Below, piece by piece: positions 23,816 to 36,419 of a DNA stretch of 64,000 bases (within the stretch, counting starts at the first letter, position 1; every line of letters begins with the position of its first letter). The notes under the pieces are model-generated. The model saw only the letters and a program-made list of their open reading frames with translations, ran no database searches and had not been told where the DNA came from. The stretch comes from Eumeta japonica (lineage: Eukaryota; Arthropoda; Insecta; Lepidoptera; Psychidae): the NCBI GenBank assembly GCA_005406025.1, contig BGZK01000189.1, positions 310,001 through 374,000 on the forward strand, in the 5' to 3' direction. A program made the translations under genes and the position numbers.

Positions 23816-26800
23816 GAAAGAGCGATTATTACATGCATTTCATTTTCTATATCGAGCTTCTTTCGCTTGTACATATACTTATATTGTTTTTCCAAGTTTG
23901 TTTATTGTTGTGGTAAAAAAAACAATTTTCATTTACTGAAACGACAGGATTATTAATAATGCAAATGAAGTTTGCCTTTGACGGTATGAAGATAAAAAAA
24001 ATTCTGAATCCTTCAGCAAAGAACAAAAATAATAGGACTCGTAGAATTGACCATCGTTTAGCAGTTGAACAATTCCATTCGAGAACTCGGTTAAAAACTG
24101 AAGTTTTTATAATGTGCTTTCAACAAATGGGGATTGTTCAACATTCACGAAAAATTCTAGCTGAAAAATCTATTCAAGGAAAATAATTAATTATAGTTTT
24201 TATTTCTTCAGAGGAAAGAACTAGTCATTACTGGTATTTTGAAGAAAACTTTTCTCTCATCTTCAAAAAAGAATTTGATTAGCTTGTCTCGATTTCCACT
24301 TGAAAAAAATTGTATTTATCAACTGAGAACGTCCGCAGCTATCGAATTGGCATGAACGTAATCATTAGTATTCGTACATAAGATTTGCCTATTATAAAAA
24401 TATCGTTACCCCGAGTATACCCCGTACAATGATAGCGTCAACTAGCATTTCGTATCGATATCACGTATCTTAGTTTTACTGTGGTCATCGACACGTCACG
24501 GACATGTATGATACAAACAAAAATTTTCGTATTACTTAAGCGTTGTCGAGATTGACAACGCGTTTTACCGTGGTTTTGAATAAGACATTATTCTGACATA
24601 CGACGTGAAATTTGACGCGTTTTGTGGGCGCTATTTGACAATCAAAGTAAAATATAATAAAAAAATTTGCAAAAAGGTTGACCTTTCAGGCCATCCCTGA
24701 TATTTCTAACTACTTTTGAGCTCAGTGCTAAAAATTAAGGAGCAGTAAATTACTCAGTACATCGGCTCAAAAGATTAGTTTTATTACTTTTTCAAGCTCT
24801 CCGAGCTCAAAAATATATTTCTAATACGTTTTCAGTTTTTGCAATTAAAAAATCTATATGTATTAAAAAACTCTTCTTTTTTTCAACAACAATATCTTTG
24901 GAACACATTGTATGATTGTGTGCTGTTTTATAGCATCTGACGCAGCTCTTTAAACAAAAAAAAAAATGACCGAGTACCAAACATCTTTGAAAAACATCAC
25001 TCAATAAAAGGTCGAAATAACTTCTTAGAACCCTAAAACGTCAAGATCTAGTGATTTTTTGGTTTTCGTAGCGGAAAGTTAAAAAATAACCCAATAAGAA
25101 CGAAAATATGCGTTTCTTCGTTAATTTTTCAACAACGTTAACAACAAGAACTTCGTTGACATCACGTATCACCAGCAGATTTAGTGTTATTTTTAACAAT
25201 GACAGCGTCGTCTAGTGTCTACTAACAGAACTTAGTGTAACCAATTAATTCCTTTAGAAGGGAGGGAGGTTTGTTTTTGCGTTGTTTTCAAATCTTAGTT
25301 CGGCCTATACAAAGCAAAGTCGAGGATAAAGATCTAGTTAGTCTATTTACTAACGAGTCAATGAAACAAGCCATAAACTAATTCACAATAATCTGTTATG
25401 AAATTATTAGTAAAGGATAATGGTTGTTTGTATAGCAAAACTTAATAAATTATTAGTTTTTCTTACAAGCCTGTGCCCATAATTTATTACAGAGTCGGGT
25501 TTGTAACAACATTAAAGGTTTAAAAGATATTTGACGTAAACAGTAAGCAAATAACGTTTAGAGCGTTGGTAATTTAAGTCTGACTTTGAGAAACTGCTTA
25601 GTTTGTTTAGGTAACTAAACGTCTTTTTATTACTGAAAAGCAATTGTAATTTTCTCTTGTGGATGATATTTTCATCAGTTACACAATTTAATGACGAATA
25701 TAATATGATTAAACAATATAGTGTCTTATTTTAATTTAAATCTGTTATAATAGTTTATTATTTACCTTGATTGTAAAAGATTATGTTAGTTTTTTAGACA
25801 TTATTGATCAACTTTCGTGTTGAGACTTTTTATGACGTAAAATTATGATAAGGAATCAAAAACTATTGGCGGCAGGTGTGTTCATCATCTACTGCCGAGG
25901 GACACTCCCACATTCTTATTATGGAAGGAGCTCGAGCCTTAAACCTTTCACTATGAATTCGGGTTACTAAGACAGTTATCACCAATACAGGGACAACTTT
26001 TGGGACCAACGAGTCAGTGAGTTTTCCGAGATATAGAGCGAGTGATTTAAATTTTTAATTGAACCCGTGTGACCATCATCACAAGTAAGAATGCTTACTT
26101 AGACCGATGTGTGTTGGCTATCGAGCACTGCACGGAGTAAAAGTAACAATTTTAGCTAGACGCAACCTAAAGCTCCTATCTACTTGCGAAAATCATAACA
26201 CTCCTTCTCAAACAAAGGAGTGTTGAACGTATATTTCAAATGTAACAAAAACAAACTATAAGTGTAAATATTTAATGGTGTATTAGTTACTTAGACCATT
26301 CCGTAAGCTACCTGCTGTCGTGTAGTGTTTTCTGTTTTAGAGTAGCTAATATCGATGTACAAACACTTCAACCAACCTAAAGATGCAGCGCAGTGACATT
26401 CATGATTGAGTAATTAATATCAATTCAAACATTATGTTACCTATGTCCGATTGCACTAAAGTAAATCTGAAGCTTGTTCTTAATTTGTTTATTAGCAATA
26501 TATTAAAAATTGTTTCTGTTTTTCTATTTTATTTTATAAGATACCAAATAATTCAGAAAAGTCAGAACCTCAAACATTGTCTATGTTTTACTTTTAAAAT
26601 TGTGAGATGTAAAAAATACTAATACATCAATATTGTATGAGATGCGTATGTATATACACACACACATATACATACATATAAAAATTATTCGCCTATATAA
26701 GTATTAAAATTATGAAAGAAACTCATCAGTTTCGATAAGAACAACAATGTTTTATATATTCGATAATTATTACTCATAGTAGATATTAATTTATTTCAAA

Positions 26801-27117
26801 AGTTAATATATTGCAGTAGATAAGAATTCGTTCAATTGTTTAACAATCTATTCCCGACATGAATAAACTTAAATTTAAATGGATATTACAACTGCAAAAT
26901 GCAAGAACTTTAACGAAAAATTCGATGGCTCAAAGAGCGAAATGCATTTTCTCGTGGTCATTCCGCATTATTGCATTTCGCGTATAAAGGAGAATTGAAT
27001 ATTCTTTAAAGCCATTCCGAGACCGCTTGTTGGTAAGACTGTGTTTATCTGAAAGTGAGCAAAAACTTGGAGGTGGCAAATTTTATCGTTTTCCAATTGG
27101 AAAGTTTAACTACATAA
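23816..27117. other. AT-rich stretch, no gene recognised
   Basis: A POU-octamer word ATGCAAAT is at about 23,958. A repeat word GAACCCTAAAACGTCAAGAT at about 25,028 is shared with 29,319. A CA-rich microsatellite is at 26,650-26,680. Nothing codes convincingly. Confidence 0.4.
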
Positions 27118-27119
27118 TA

Positions 27120-28458
27120 TTAGGTCGAGGAAAAAGTTTTTTCGTATTTTATAAGTTAAAAAGTTGTAGTAAAATCTCTTTGTTTGTGCTGTCTGTATCT
27201 GGCTAGCTTTAATGTCATTAAATAGAGGGAAAATGAAAGATAACAAAGAAAAACGGTGTCCCGCCATTTTTCTATTATCCACCAAATTTCTGTCCACCAA
27301 AATGAGTGAATCTAAGTAGAAATTCGATACATTTTGAAATGTTATTACACAAAAGGGAAAAATGCGACACAAGTCACCAGAAAAAAATGTGAGGTATACG
27401 GACCTATCGTAACTTACCGACTGGTAAGTGTAGCACAAAACTGGTGCAAGCGGTTTCAGTCTGGTAATTTTGATGTCAAAGATGAACATCGCTCTGGTCG
27501 ACGTGTTACGGATAAAGTCGATGCTATTTTGGAAAAAGTTGAGCAAGATCGGCACGTTAGTTTTTACGACGACATAGCTTGGTGTTACTCAAAACAATTT
27601 TTAACCATTTGAAAAAACCTGATATACAAAAACTCATACTTGGGTTTCACATGAGCTCACTGAAAGAAATCTAATGAACCTGTGATTTGCCATTATCTAT
27701 TGAAACGTAACGAAACTGAACCGTTTTTTGACAAGAATTATCACTCGTGATAAAAAAAAGGATTATCTACGATAAGAACATGCGAAAAAGATCATGGACC
27801 AGATCATGGTCGAACAAGCAAGCTTCATAGACTATAGCGAAACCCGAATTAACTGTCAATAAGTTTTGCAATGTGTTTGATGGGATTGGAAAGACATTAT
27901 TAATTATGAGCTTTTTCCGCAGGGAAAAACTATCAATTAGATTCTCTACTGTAAACAGCTGATGAGACTCGAGCAAGAAGTATAGAAAAAACGGCCAGAA
28001 TTGATCAACCGAAAGAGTGTGGTGTTTCGCTATGATAACGCCAGACCATACACATTTCTCAATATTAGCCACTCAGCAAATATTGAGAAAGTTTGGTTGG
28101 GATGTGTTAATGCATCTACCATGTAACTTTGACCTTGTACCTTCAGATTTTCACCAATTTCGGTCTCTTCAGAATTCTGCAGGTAGGATTAGGTTAACAT
28201 CAAGAGAGGACTGACAACCATTAGTCGGAGTTTTTTGATTCCAAGTCTCAAAATTTCTACAGCCATTGCGGTAGATATCCCATTCGTCAACACATAGTTC
28301 CATTGGATTAATGACAATGGCAATAACGATTTATTAAAATGGCAACAAGTCGTTGGAGAAAATGGCGTATATATACTATAATTAAATATAAATAATATTA
28401 GTTGAAAAATTATCTTGAATTTGTATATAAAAAAAGAAAAACTTTTTCTTCAACTCTA
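27120..28458 (+). mobile_element. mariner transposon relic, end to end, TA-flanked
   Basis: A full-length but dead mariner of 1,339 bp. The left end TTAGGTCGAGGAAAAAGTTT and the inverted right end TAGAGTTGAAGAAAAAGTTT form imperfect TIRs, each flanked by TA (27,118-27,119; 28,459-28,460). The SETMAR-type transposase reads from about 27,334: an N-terminal HTH region with WCKRFQSGNFDVKDEHRSGR. After stops and shifts come RIITRDKK (first Asp), IYDKNMRKRSW, FRYDNARPYT (second Asp, normally HHDNARPH), then KFGWDVLMHLPCNFDLVPSD and FHQFRSLQNS (third Asp). All three Asp of the DD34D triad can still be seen, but at least three frameshifts or stops block translation. The 128-bp tail before the right TIR has no coding role. 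Confidence 0.85.
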
Positions 28459-29170
28459 TATTATGGTTGTATGAATACGGATATGCAATATAGTGTGTAT
28501 ATTGTTTTGCGAAGATATAGGCCTTTATGTAGGTATATGCCTAGATATAGGCCTTTTGTGTGTGATGGTTTTCATAAATGTCGATGAGAGAGCCAGGCGT
28601 CATCAAACGATGTTCAACGTTACCACAACCACTGAACGGCGATTGATGTTTGTTTGTTGACGTCGAGCTTACGTGATGGAGTCTTAAATGAAATACTCGC
28701 TATTGGAATGGAACAAACGAAGTGGCAGTGAATCGCTAATTTTTCATTGCAGAACAGCGAGTGAAAAAAATATTCTATATCATTATGCTTCAACAAAAAA
28801 AAAAGTGTATTGCAAAGATTTCAGATTTTATCTTTATACCCTCATTTATGTATCTATGTAATGCTAAATATGTGTGTAACATTCTTTTCATAGATTGAAA
28901 AATAAAAATAGAGTTAAAAACAAACGAAATCAACTTCTCCCTGCAACTCCTCTGCGTGTTTAAATAGCAGTCCACATTTTTTCCAAGTAATTAAAACATC
29001 AGTTCCTTCATGGTTTTATTGCCGTCGTTATCAATGAATATTCCTTTCTCTGTATTTATATCGATATCGATAAATTCGGAAGCGAACCAACATATGCGTA
29101 CTCTCTGCCTGAACTGGTTAATCAAATGCTTACTATAAGTTTCTTCACGCTCTTAAAACAAACAAGCAAT
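28459..29170. other. AT-rich spacer, no gene seen
   Basis: Includes a locally repeated word around ATATAGGCCTTT (28,517 and 28,543). No gene. Confidence 0.4.
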
Positions 29171-29174
29171 AACA

Positions 29175-29178
29175 CAGT

Positions 29179-29211
<33 letters not shown>

Positions 29212-29236
29212 GCATGCACGCACGCACGCACGCATA
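29175..29236 (+). repeat. compound CA / CGCA microsatellite
   Basis: About 19 CA dinucleotides, then a CGCA tetranucleotide run. It is directly followed (29,319 on) by the AGGACCCTAAAACGACAAGA word also seen near 25,028, suggesting the microsatellite belongs to a dispersed element. Confidence 0.9.
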
Positions 29237-30467
29237 TACAGACACATAAAGTAGGTATGCGTACATACATACATAGATGCAGACATTACTTAAAAAATAG
29301 TCAAAATAGGTTCGTAGGACCCTAAAACGACAAGATCTGATGAAAATTTGATTTTCCAAAATCGGACCGAAAGACAATAACATCCCAAATTAAAAAAAAA
29401 ATGTCAATTTCCATAGAGAGAATTTAAAAATATACTATAATGTATACAAGTGAAGTGTATCAGTGCCCGTTGCTGCTTTTCTGTCCAGTATAACGATAGT
29501 TTCGGTGGCCCATTCGCCCCAGCATTTGATAAATCCTCTTCTCTTTGATGGCTCGCGTGCTCGTTTGCCCCTTAAAATGCTGTAAAAATATTTTTTGTGC
29601 ATCGTCATAAATCGTTGAAAACAAAAATATTCTTTTTCATCATTTATATAATAATTATAAACTGTGTCACAGTATAAAATGTCTAATAATCACGAGAGAT
29701 ACAATTACATCCGTCTTTATCTGCAATAATATCTCCAATCTATATTTAGTATTTCATCGTAGTCTCTCAATTAAAGTTAATTGAATTTTCCGTCAACAGT
29801 TGAATTCTCTTTCAATTATAAAACGTTCCCGGTAGTTGTGTGATCGTTCACCCGAACGATATTCAGCGAAACACGAACAGTGGCGCCGCCGCGCCGTGAA
29901 CTCTTTGATAACTAGAGCTGTCACGGTCGACTACTCACTCCTTACAGAAATTCTAGGAAATACTATAAGGGTTATATTTTGTCATTTCTATACTCTTATT
30001 CTTTAATTATTTTATAAAATAAATATTCGCACTAAAATGATTTAAGTTTCAGCGAAACCTAATTCATGGGCCAATAATGAAATGAGAAAATTTATACAAG
30101 GTAGAAAACAATTCAAACCGTACCGAATTCCATGTGTCATAATTCTACTACAGCCAATTTGTAGTACAAAAAAAGGCGAATTGGATCGGCGAAATACCAC
30201 ACTCCCAGAATAAGGACGTGAAGTTGCAGCTTCCGCTGTTGCGTTTCTTCCGCGGAATGAGAGTTTCGTTAGCACACTCCCCCTCTCGCCCCCATTAGAC
30301 ATTTTCGAAAATACTATAAGAAAAAAAGATGTTTCTCTCACACTAAAAAATAGGTCAATTGTTTTCAAATTAATTTCGCTATTAAATAGCGAGCTAAGTA
30401 GTGGAATAAACGGACTAACTGCAAACAACGGTTTTCAATATTTTCGTCGATGGGAGTGATGTAGATA
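29237..30467. other. spacer, no gene recognised
   Basis: A 128-codon minus-strand frame covers 30,042-30,428. Its product has no domain I recognise, and its middle part is Ser/Arg-rich in a locally GC-richer patch, so I leave it uncalled. The remainder is AT-rich. Confidence 0.35.
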
Positions 30468-30720
30468 GGTTTTGGCTTAGTGGTTTACTTAGCTAAAAGC
30501 CTTTGCCTTCGAACCAAAAATTATCAGATTTGATTCTCACCACGGTCGTATTAACCAATGAGTTTTTATTTCGCCCACCAGTGAGCTTTCATTGGCCAGT
30601 AAGCCGTCGGTCGTGGACTTTGTCATCGCATTGGTGACAACGGTAGTTCACATTTTCCACCTGCATTGTGCCAACGTGGAAGGCTCAAGATCCAAGTTCT
30701 CATTTTAAAATAGTATCATT
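30468..30720 (+). mobile_element. tRNA-derived SINE-like element
   Basis: An A-box-like word TGGCTTAGTGG (30,473-30,483) is followed by GCCTTCGAACCAAAA and a B-box-like AGATTTGATTCTC (30,526-30,538), then CACCACGGTC. This is the layout of the tRNA-related head of insect SINEs (RNA polymerase III internal promoter). A non-tRNA body follows to about 30,720. I saw no acceptor stem, so it is not called as a real tRNA gene. Confidence 0.45.
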
Positions 30721-31077
30721 GTGTGAGAATATGTCGTGAGGTGATAAAAATCGGACACAACAAAATTATAGATAAATTAATGATGATATGGAAAATGTAT
30801 TTATAATATATTAGTATTCCCTCTCGGTTTCATCCAGAAAGACATAAATTATTCTGAGTGAAATGGAACCACTCACTACGAGTTTTGAAGCGTTTGTTTA
30901 ATGTTAGTTCGGAACTTTTGACGTGAAACAGGTAACGTAGATCGTCAGAATTCCTTTGGGTAATCATGAAGGGCTCAAGGCCCAAAGACGCCTTTGCGTA
31001 GAGTAATTCACGCCTAAGCGTGAAGAGCTCACGTTCTGATCTCCGCTTAGCCCTAACATAAACAGACGCGAGGATCA

Positions 31078-31182
31078 AGCAGAGACCATAAATGTCTAAT
31101 CTGCATAATTCTTACATGTCTCTTTTGCGTCACTGACATTCTTCAATCGTTTCATGCGGGCTCGTCGGTTTCGGGTACTTTA
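31078..31182 (-). pseudogene. non-LTR retrotransposon 3' tail (copy 3 of 6)
   Basis: The minus strand reads RNRRARMKRLKNVSDAKETC followed by KNYAD and a stop. It matches the RRACMKILTDVNEAREMC end of the copy at 77-515. Only the last ~30 codons and adjoining 3' sequence remain. Confidence 0.6.
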
Positions 31183-33110
31183 AATGGCCCTCCTTTAGTG
31201 CGCGAACAGGTTTATTTGCGTAAGATTTTGTAAGATGCGTTATTTAAAATTTAATAAATTGTCTGTATATTGTAGTAGCTGAGCAAGGTGTATGTAGCAG
31301 GTGAGGCATCTGGCCTCCCTGCTCAGTCTCGCGAACTATATTGGCATTTAAATTTACTTGTATGTAGAATGTTAGTAGACGAGAAAGAAAAAATAGTCGG
31401 TGCCTAGGAAAAAGGATTGACGAAGGCTCCAACTCAAATACAGTGGCCTTGATAGTCATAAAAAGTGGAATATGAAATGTTTAATGTATTAGATTGAATA
31501 TACGTAGAGTGCATAAACAGATAAATTGAAGAACTGATCAAATAAACATAGTTGTCCTCCTACCATTTTTAATTCAAGATCCCAATCATTCTGAAGCTCA
31601 TGAAGGTTACCATCCGGGTTACAATATTATTTAATTTATAAGTCCATAGAAAATTTATTGCATACAAACAACTTCTTGAAATATTATTGTAATGCATGGC
31701 CATAAAAATTAAGTTGGAAGTGCTTTGGGAGATGAGCTTTTGTATTTTATTTCATTCGGTATATAAATGAAAATATCAAATACTTTTGATGCAGTCCAGC
31801 ATAGAACATTTTAAATTCCAGGTACTCGTTAAACTCTAATCGAAGCATTGCTTAGGTGTTACTAATCAGTGATGTTTGTTAATAAAATTAAGTCAATCAA
31901 AAACATCTCTATTTGTAGTTACTAATTACCCACTTCTTCTCCATTACCCACTCTCTCCTCCATCAGCCCATTTCCTCCTACATCAGATATTCTATTCCTC
32001 CTTTTGCATATGCGACCGGGGATGCATTTTCTATTATAATATTCGATGTAAGTAATTACATTTTTAGAATCTTTGCCGATCTTACTTTAAGTGAAAATAA
32101 TTCCTAACAATTAATTAATCCCGGTAACCTCGATTATCGGATTATGATAACAAAATTCTTAATACTACTTAGATAATGCTGTTCTATTGAAGAGGCTGCA
32201 TCTACTCTATTTTCTGTTTTAGATCTTACTTAGTCCAAGCTCTATCTATGGCCATACAAAGTGATAATGCCGCTAGCAATTTTAAGACTTTCGGACTAAA
32301 TCAGACCCGATGCAGCATATTTTTCATTTAGATTTAATATTTTTTATTCTTTAGATACTTCATCATTTTATATAAGTTGTTTAATTGTTGTTGTTCAATA
32401 ATAAATATTAGAAATTTTAAGATTTTTCTATTTCAATTTAATTATCTTATTTTGGTGGCTTTTACAACTAAAATTTTAATTATACTCTTCAAATTCCAAT
32501 TAAATAGCAGCTGAAATATTTACATTGAAAAACAGCGTACAAAGTTTTTTTGGAAGAATTATTCGTAAGTGCACTTTTAAAACGAAATTAGTACAAATTG
32601 ATATTAATGTTATCAGGATTATTAATTTTTTGGCGAAATAACTAAACTAGTTTGATTGTAATTTTTGGTTTCGAATGTAAATTTCAGAAGAAAATATAAG
32701 TAACATTTCAATGCATTATTTTCATTTCTAAAACAGAAAACGAGAATATTATATTCAATGATGAAAGAGAAATGTCGCAAAATGAAGTAAGGTCGACAAC
32801 GACAAAACTTTAAATAAGGTGATGGTTTATTTTTGTCCCTTAAAAGGGCTACAGATCTCGCACCTTGCAGCGTCTCATGCGTTTTTTAACGCGAGTCAAT
32901 ACAATAATAAATAAAAGATCGCGACCTTAAGACTCGACCTATAACGAACGGAACTTATTTCACTTCACTTGAACGAAGTCATGAGTAAATACTTTAGGTC
33001 TTTCATAAGCGCTAAGACAACTCCACCGCCACCGCAAAATTCTTATTAGCAAAGAGCACCACATGGGAACACATGGAACCTAATATTTTACTATACCGAG
33101 AATTTGCCCA
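31183..33110. other. AT-rich stretch, no gene recognised
   Basis: A slightly GC-richer part lies at 32,820-33,060. No frame, RNA gene or repeat could be supported. Confidence 0.4.
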
Positions 33111-33119
33111 ATAAATCAT

Positions 33120-33245
33120 GTTTCAAACTAGGGAACATCCGATTCGCGGATAACGAAAACATGCGAGTGTTTACCCGCGGCGCGGCCACCTGGGCCCGCC
33201 CGATACACTCGCGAGATGGCGCCTGTGATGTTTGATTTCGCGAAA
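33120..33245. promoter_or_regulatory. small GC-rich island with a CTCF-like word
   Basis: A short GC-rich block (CCCGCGGCGCGGCCACCTGG region) ends in AGATGGCGCC at 33,214-33,223, which fits the core recognised by insect CTCF (AGRTGGCGC). The same core is at 37,002-37,010 in AT-rich DNA. Binding is inferred from the word alone. Confidence 0.3.
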
Positions 33246-34649
33246 GTTGGTGACAATACATATTGCTTTTGTGTATTGATACTGCGTATGCGGTCGTTAA
33301 AGTTTATCTCACTGCTTTCTATTGTAAATCTGTAGGCCTATCGGTAAAACAATATTGATGCTTTTGCATTGATTTGAAACATTAGACACTTAGTGTTGCT
33401 ATAGAATTAATTAATTTGTCGAACAATCATTTTTTTAGTTAAAAAAAAAAACGAAAATTTTTAGCCCCCAATAAAAAATAGCGAAAAATCCTGTTTTACG
33501 TCTATTATCACGCGAATTTACCCTATTTTTAATTATAAACTGAATTTGTAATACAATGTATTACACCTATCAAAAGATGTTTAAATATTTATATTCTACT
33601 ATATATTGTATGGCGCGACTAAATGACCTAAATTGTAATTATTTCAGCTTTTGTACATATTATCTATTTTTTTCATAAAACAAAAATCATAAAGAAGAGT
33701 TTTCTACAAGAGTATGAGATTTGCGGATCTTTAAAAAAGTATTTACATGTTTCTAACAATAGATATACACGTGTATCTTTGACATGGCAGACTTCAAATG
33801 CAACTATGTTATAACTAATGCATTTCATAGCAAAGCTTTGCAAACAAAACGTATTATTAAAACTGAGTTGAGCTCTTAAAAATAAAAGAAACGTACTGAA
33901 AGGAAAATCCATTTTAAATCCTGCTTATGAATCGTGTACAAATATTTTTGAAAAGAAGAAAATTTTTTAAAAATCTAAATACTTGACAACTTATGTGACA
34001 AATCTATTTTTTTGTTCTATGAGTGATTAATTTAATTCAAAACCTATTTAATATACGGTAATTAATAACACTTAAATTAGTTATAAATGCGCTTCTTTAA
34101 AAAAACTGAATAACCCCTTTCAATGAAAATTGCCAGAATCACAAATCACACCAATTTCTAACGTTAAAAGTTTTTACTTTTTTATAAATGAACTAGCTGA
34201 CCTTGTTTTACATTTTGCCTCAGGTAATGTGCCCGAATACTACACGTCCTCATTTTTACTTATATATAAATTCATCTTTTAGGTCAATCGTCTTGTTACT
34301 TATTCACTCACGCTATCGATTCTAACCCTGGTCTCATTCTGGATTCCATTCCGATATCAGTCGCTTTTCCTATTCTGATTCTGCTACAGGTCACAGTCTC
34401 TATTTGAGAAAAATATTAGTATTAAAACAGACTATGCGTCTCAACTATAATATTATACCAAGACGTTATCTCTCTATATGTAAAAGTATTTTTAGAATCG
34501 GCTTAACTAAGCCAATTCTAAATGCGGCCGCAGTCTCGTATTTGTACTAACTTTACTACAACTACGCGATTTCGCCCACAAGGACTGAACTTCCCGCATT
34601 TATTCCAATTATTGCATTAGTGCGGTTTCATTTATAACGCCTATACCTT
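33246..34649. other. AT-rich spacer with repeat fragments
   Basis: ACTAGCTGACCTTG at about 34,192 and the ACGCGATTTCGCCCACAAGG word at about 34,564 resemble the ends of common moth repeats. A short ~6-bp-period run of the repeat E type lies at 34,310-34,400. No gene. Confidence 0.4.
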
Positions 34650-35765
34650 CTGATATTGTATTCTGCAATAAAATATATAATAGATACTCATCTTTAAGAT
34701 GCAAACTATCACTCTGGCAAATTTCATAAAATTGGTCAGTGATTTAGTTATGAAAATACGACAAGTATACAGACACCAAATACTTTTCTTATTCTTTTTG
34801 AACTTTTCTCTACAGCTTCGCTGTCTTGAATAGGTTTATGTTAGTAGTAACTATCTCGTCGTGGTTACTGGGATCACTCCCGCATCGCCTGTAGTGTGTC
34901 CTCGGTTAAGCCCTTCCTTCTAATTTGAGCCACTTTCGTTTCGTTCTTAAATAAAGTGAACAATGCCGGTTTTTAATAATTCTTCCGGAACTCCAAACGA
35001 CCAAGTAAATTAATAAAAGAAAACCAAAAATATCAACGAAATCGATCGAATTATAATGTTTTTTAATATTTTTTACTGAATGTACCCATGGAACTTTAAA
35101 AATAATGTAACCTACATACTTTTCCTTGGATTAGGCTATCTCCTTTCCAAATTTCATTATATTCGATCAATTGAAAAGGGAGTTTATTAATATCATAGAG
35201 AACAAACATATAACCACAAGCCACATGCCACTCTAAACACTCACTCACTGTGTTAGTAATATAAATTTGTGCATCGTTCAAAGAAATTAATCAAACTATA
35301 AGAGTTCTTAGCAATTCTCACGGAACCCTAAGATGTATATCCTGTATATTTGTGGCTTTCAGCTATTTACATACTATATTCTATTGAATGCGGTTAAACT
35401 ATGAGAGTACTTGTATGATTCTTACAGAATTAAAAAAAAATGTATTCTATGTACTTTTATTGGCTTCCAACTATCCCATATTAGTTTTTATTGAAATCGG
35501 TTGAATTATACAGATTCTTAATAAATTCTTAGATTCTTAGTAATCCTCAAGGAATTCTAATAAATGTGTCGATCGTAAATTGTCAGTAATAAATCTGTTT
35601 TCAGGATTTTATATTTTCTAGTAGAAACTCTAAATATTTCCGGTACAAATGTACTTTAAATATAGCACCGTAAACTTTTCTACTTCTCATTGAAAGCCGC
35701 ATCGCGATCGGTTCAGCTGTTCCAAAGGTACCCCGGACAAACAGACAGACAGATAGAAAAAGGTT
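34650..35765 (+). repeat. dispersed repeat C (copy 2) with ~106-bp-type monomers
   Basis: Paralogous to 7,320-8,282: TTCTGATATTGTATTCTG, TAGTAGTAACTATCTCGTC and CGTTTCGTTCTTAAATAAAG match in order. Degenerate monomers then start near 35,090, 35,323 (ACGGAACCCTAAGATG), 35,425 and 35,560. The copy ends with TACTTCTCATTGAAAGCCGC and CCGGACAAACAGACAGACAG (35,737), a terminal block also seen in repeat E. More decayed than copy 1. Confidence 0.65.
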
Positions 35766-36419
35766 ATTTTATTATATACAAACCTTACCCTGACAGTTAT
35801 GAAAACAATAAAAAAAGCCAAGCCGTTTTTTGAGTATTTGCGAGACTATCGAACATTAATTGATTTAGAAAGAAAGAATTAAAAAAGACATTTATCAATA
35901 CCTAAGTAAGACAAAGTACAAATATATAACAGATTACATGACGTGAAACCTAATATTAATATTTTTAAACATAGGAGTCTATCGAACTGAGAATGTCTTC
36001 TTAGCAGTTAAATGGCCACTGCCTCAGCTTTTGCAATGGGTTGAGAAAACCCAGAGCGCTGATTTCATTCAGTGCCAACATCCACGCTGGAGCGCCGCAC
36101 CAAGCTTTTATACATATATATCATAGTTATACTCCCGCCCGAGAACACAGCATTTTATTAAATAAATTAACCACATATATTAATAAATATTAGCCTATCC
36201 GTAAACAAGATGCGTAATAATTTTATTATACCTATTACTATGATGATTATAACTATAAACACTTATTTATATCAATAATTTATTATAACACTAAAAACTA
36301 TTACGTACCTACACTAATAAATAAACAAATAATATACTACATAACAAGTGATATTCTTATATAAATTAATATATTGCAGCAGATATGTACCAAGTAGAGC
36401 GAAGGATATTAATGGTAAC
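35766..36419. other. spacer, probably partly 3' UTR of the minus-strand retroelement
   Basis: Lies downstream, on the minus strand, of the RT relic at 36,420-36,895. A moderately GC-rich patch at 36,000-36,120 precedes AT-rich sequence. No coding. Confidence 0.35.

Noticed and set aside
27106..27555. 149-codon minus-strand frame
   Set aside because: It lies antisense across the mariner relic at 27,120-28,458; the plus strand has recognisable transposase motifs, so the minus frame is a shadow.
29175..29236. CRISPR-like or phage-type repeat array
   Set aside because: It is a simple CA/CGCA microsatellite; all other features are eukaryotic.
30042..30428. 128-codon minus-strand frame, among the longest in the window
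   Set aside because: No recognisable domain, no homology to a known family from memory, no clear promoter or splice context, and a partly GC-driven composition. A frame of this length is not surprising in 64 kb.
30526..30560. possible true tRNA gene at the SINE-like locus
   Set aside because: No acceptor stem could be paired and the A-to-B spacing is followed by a long non-tRNA body.
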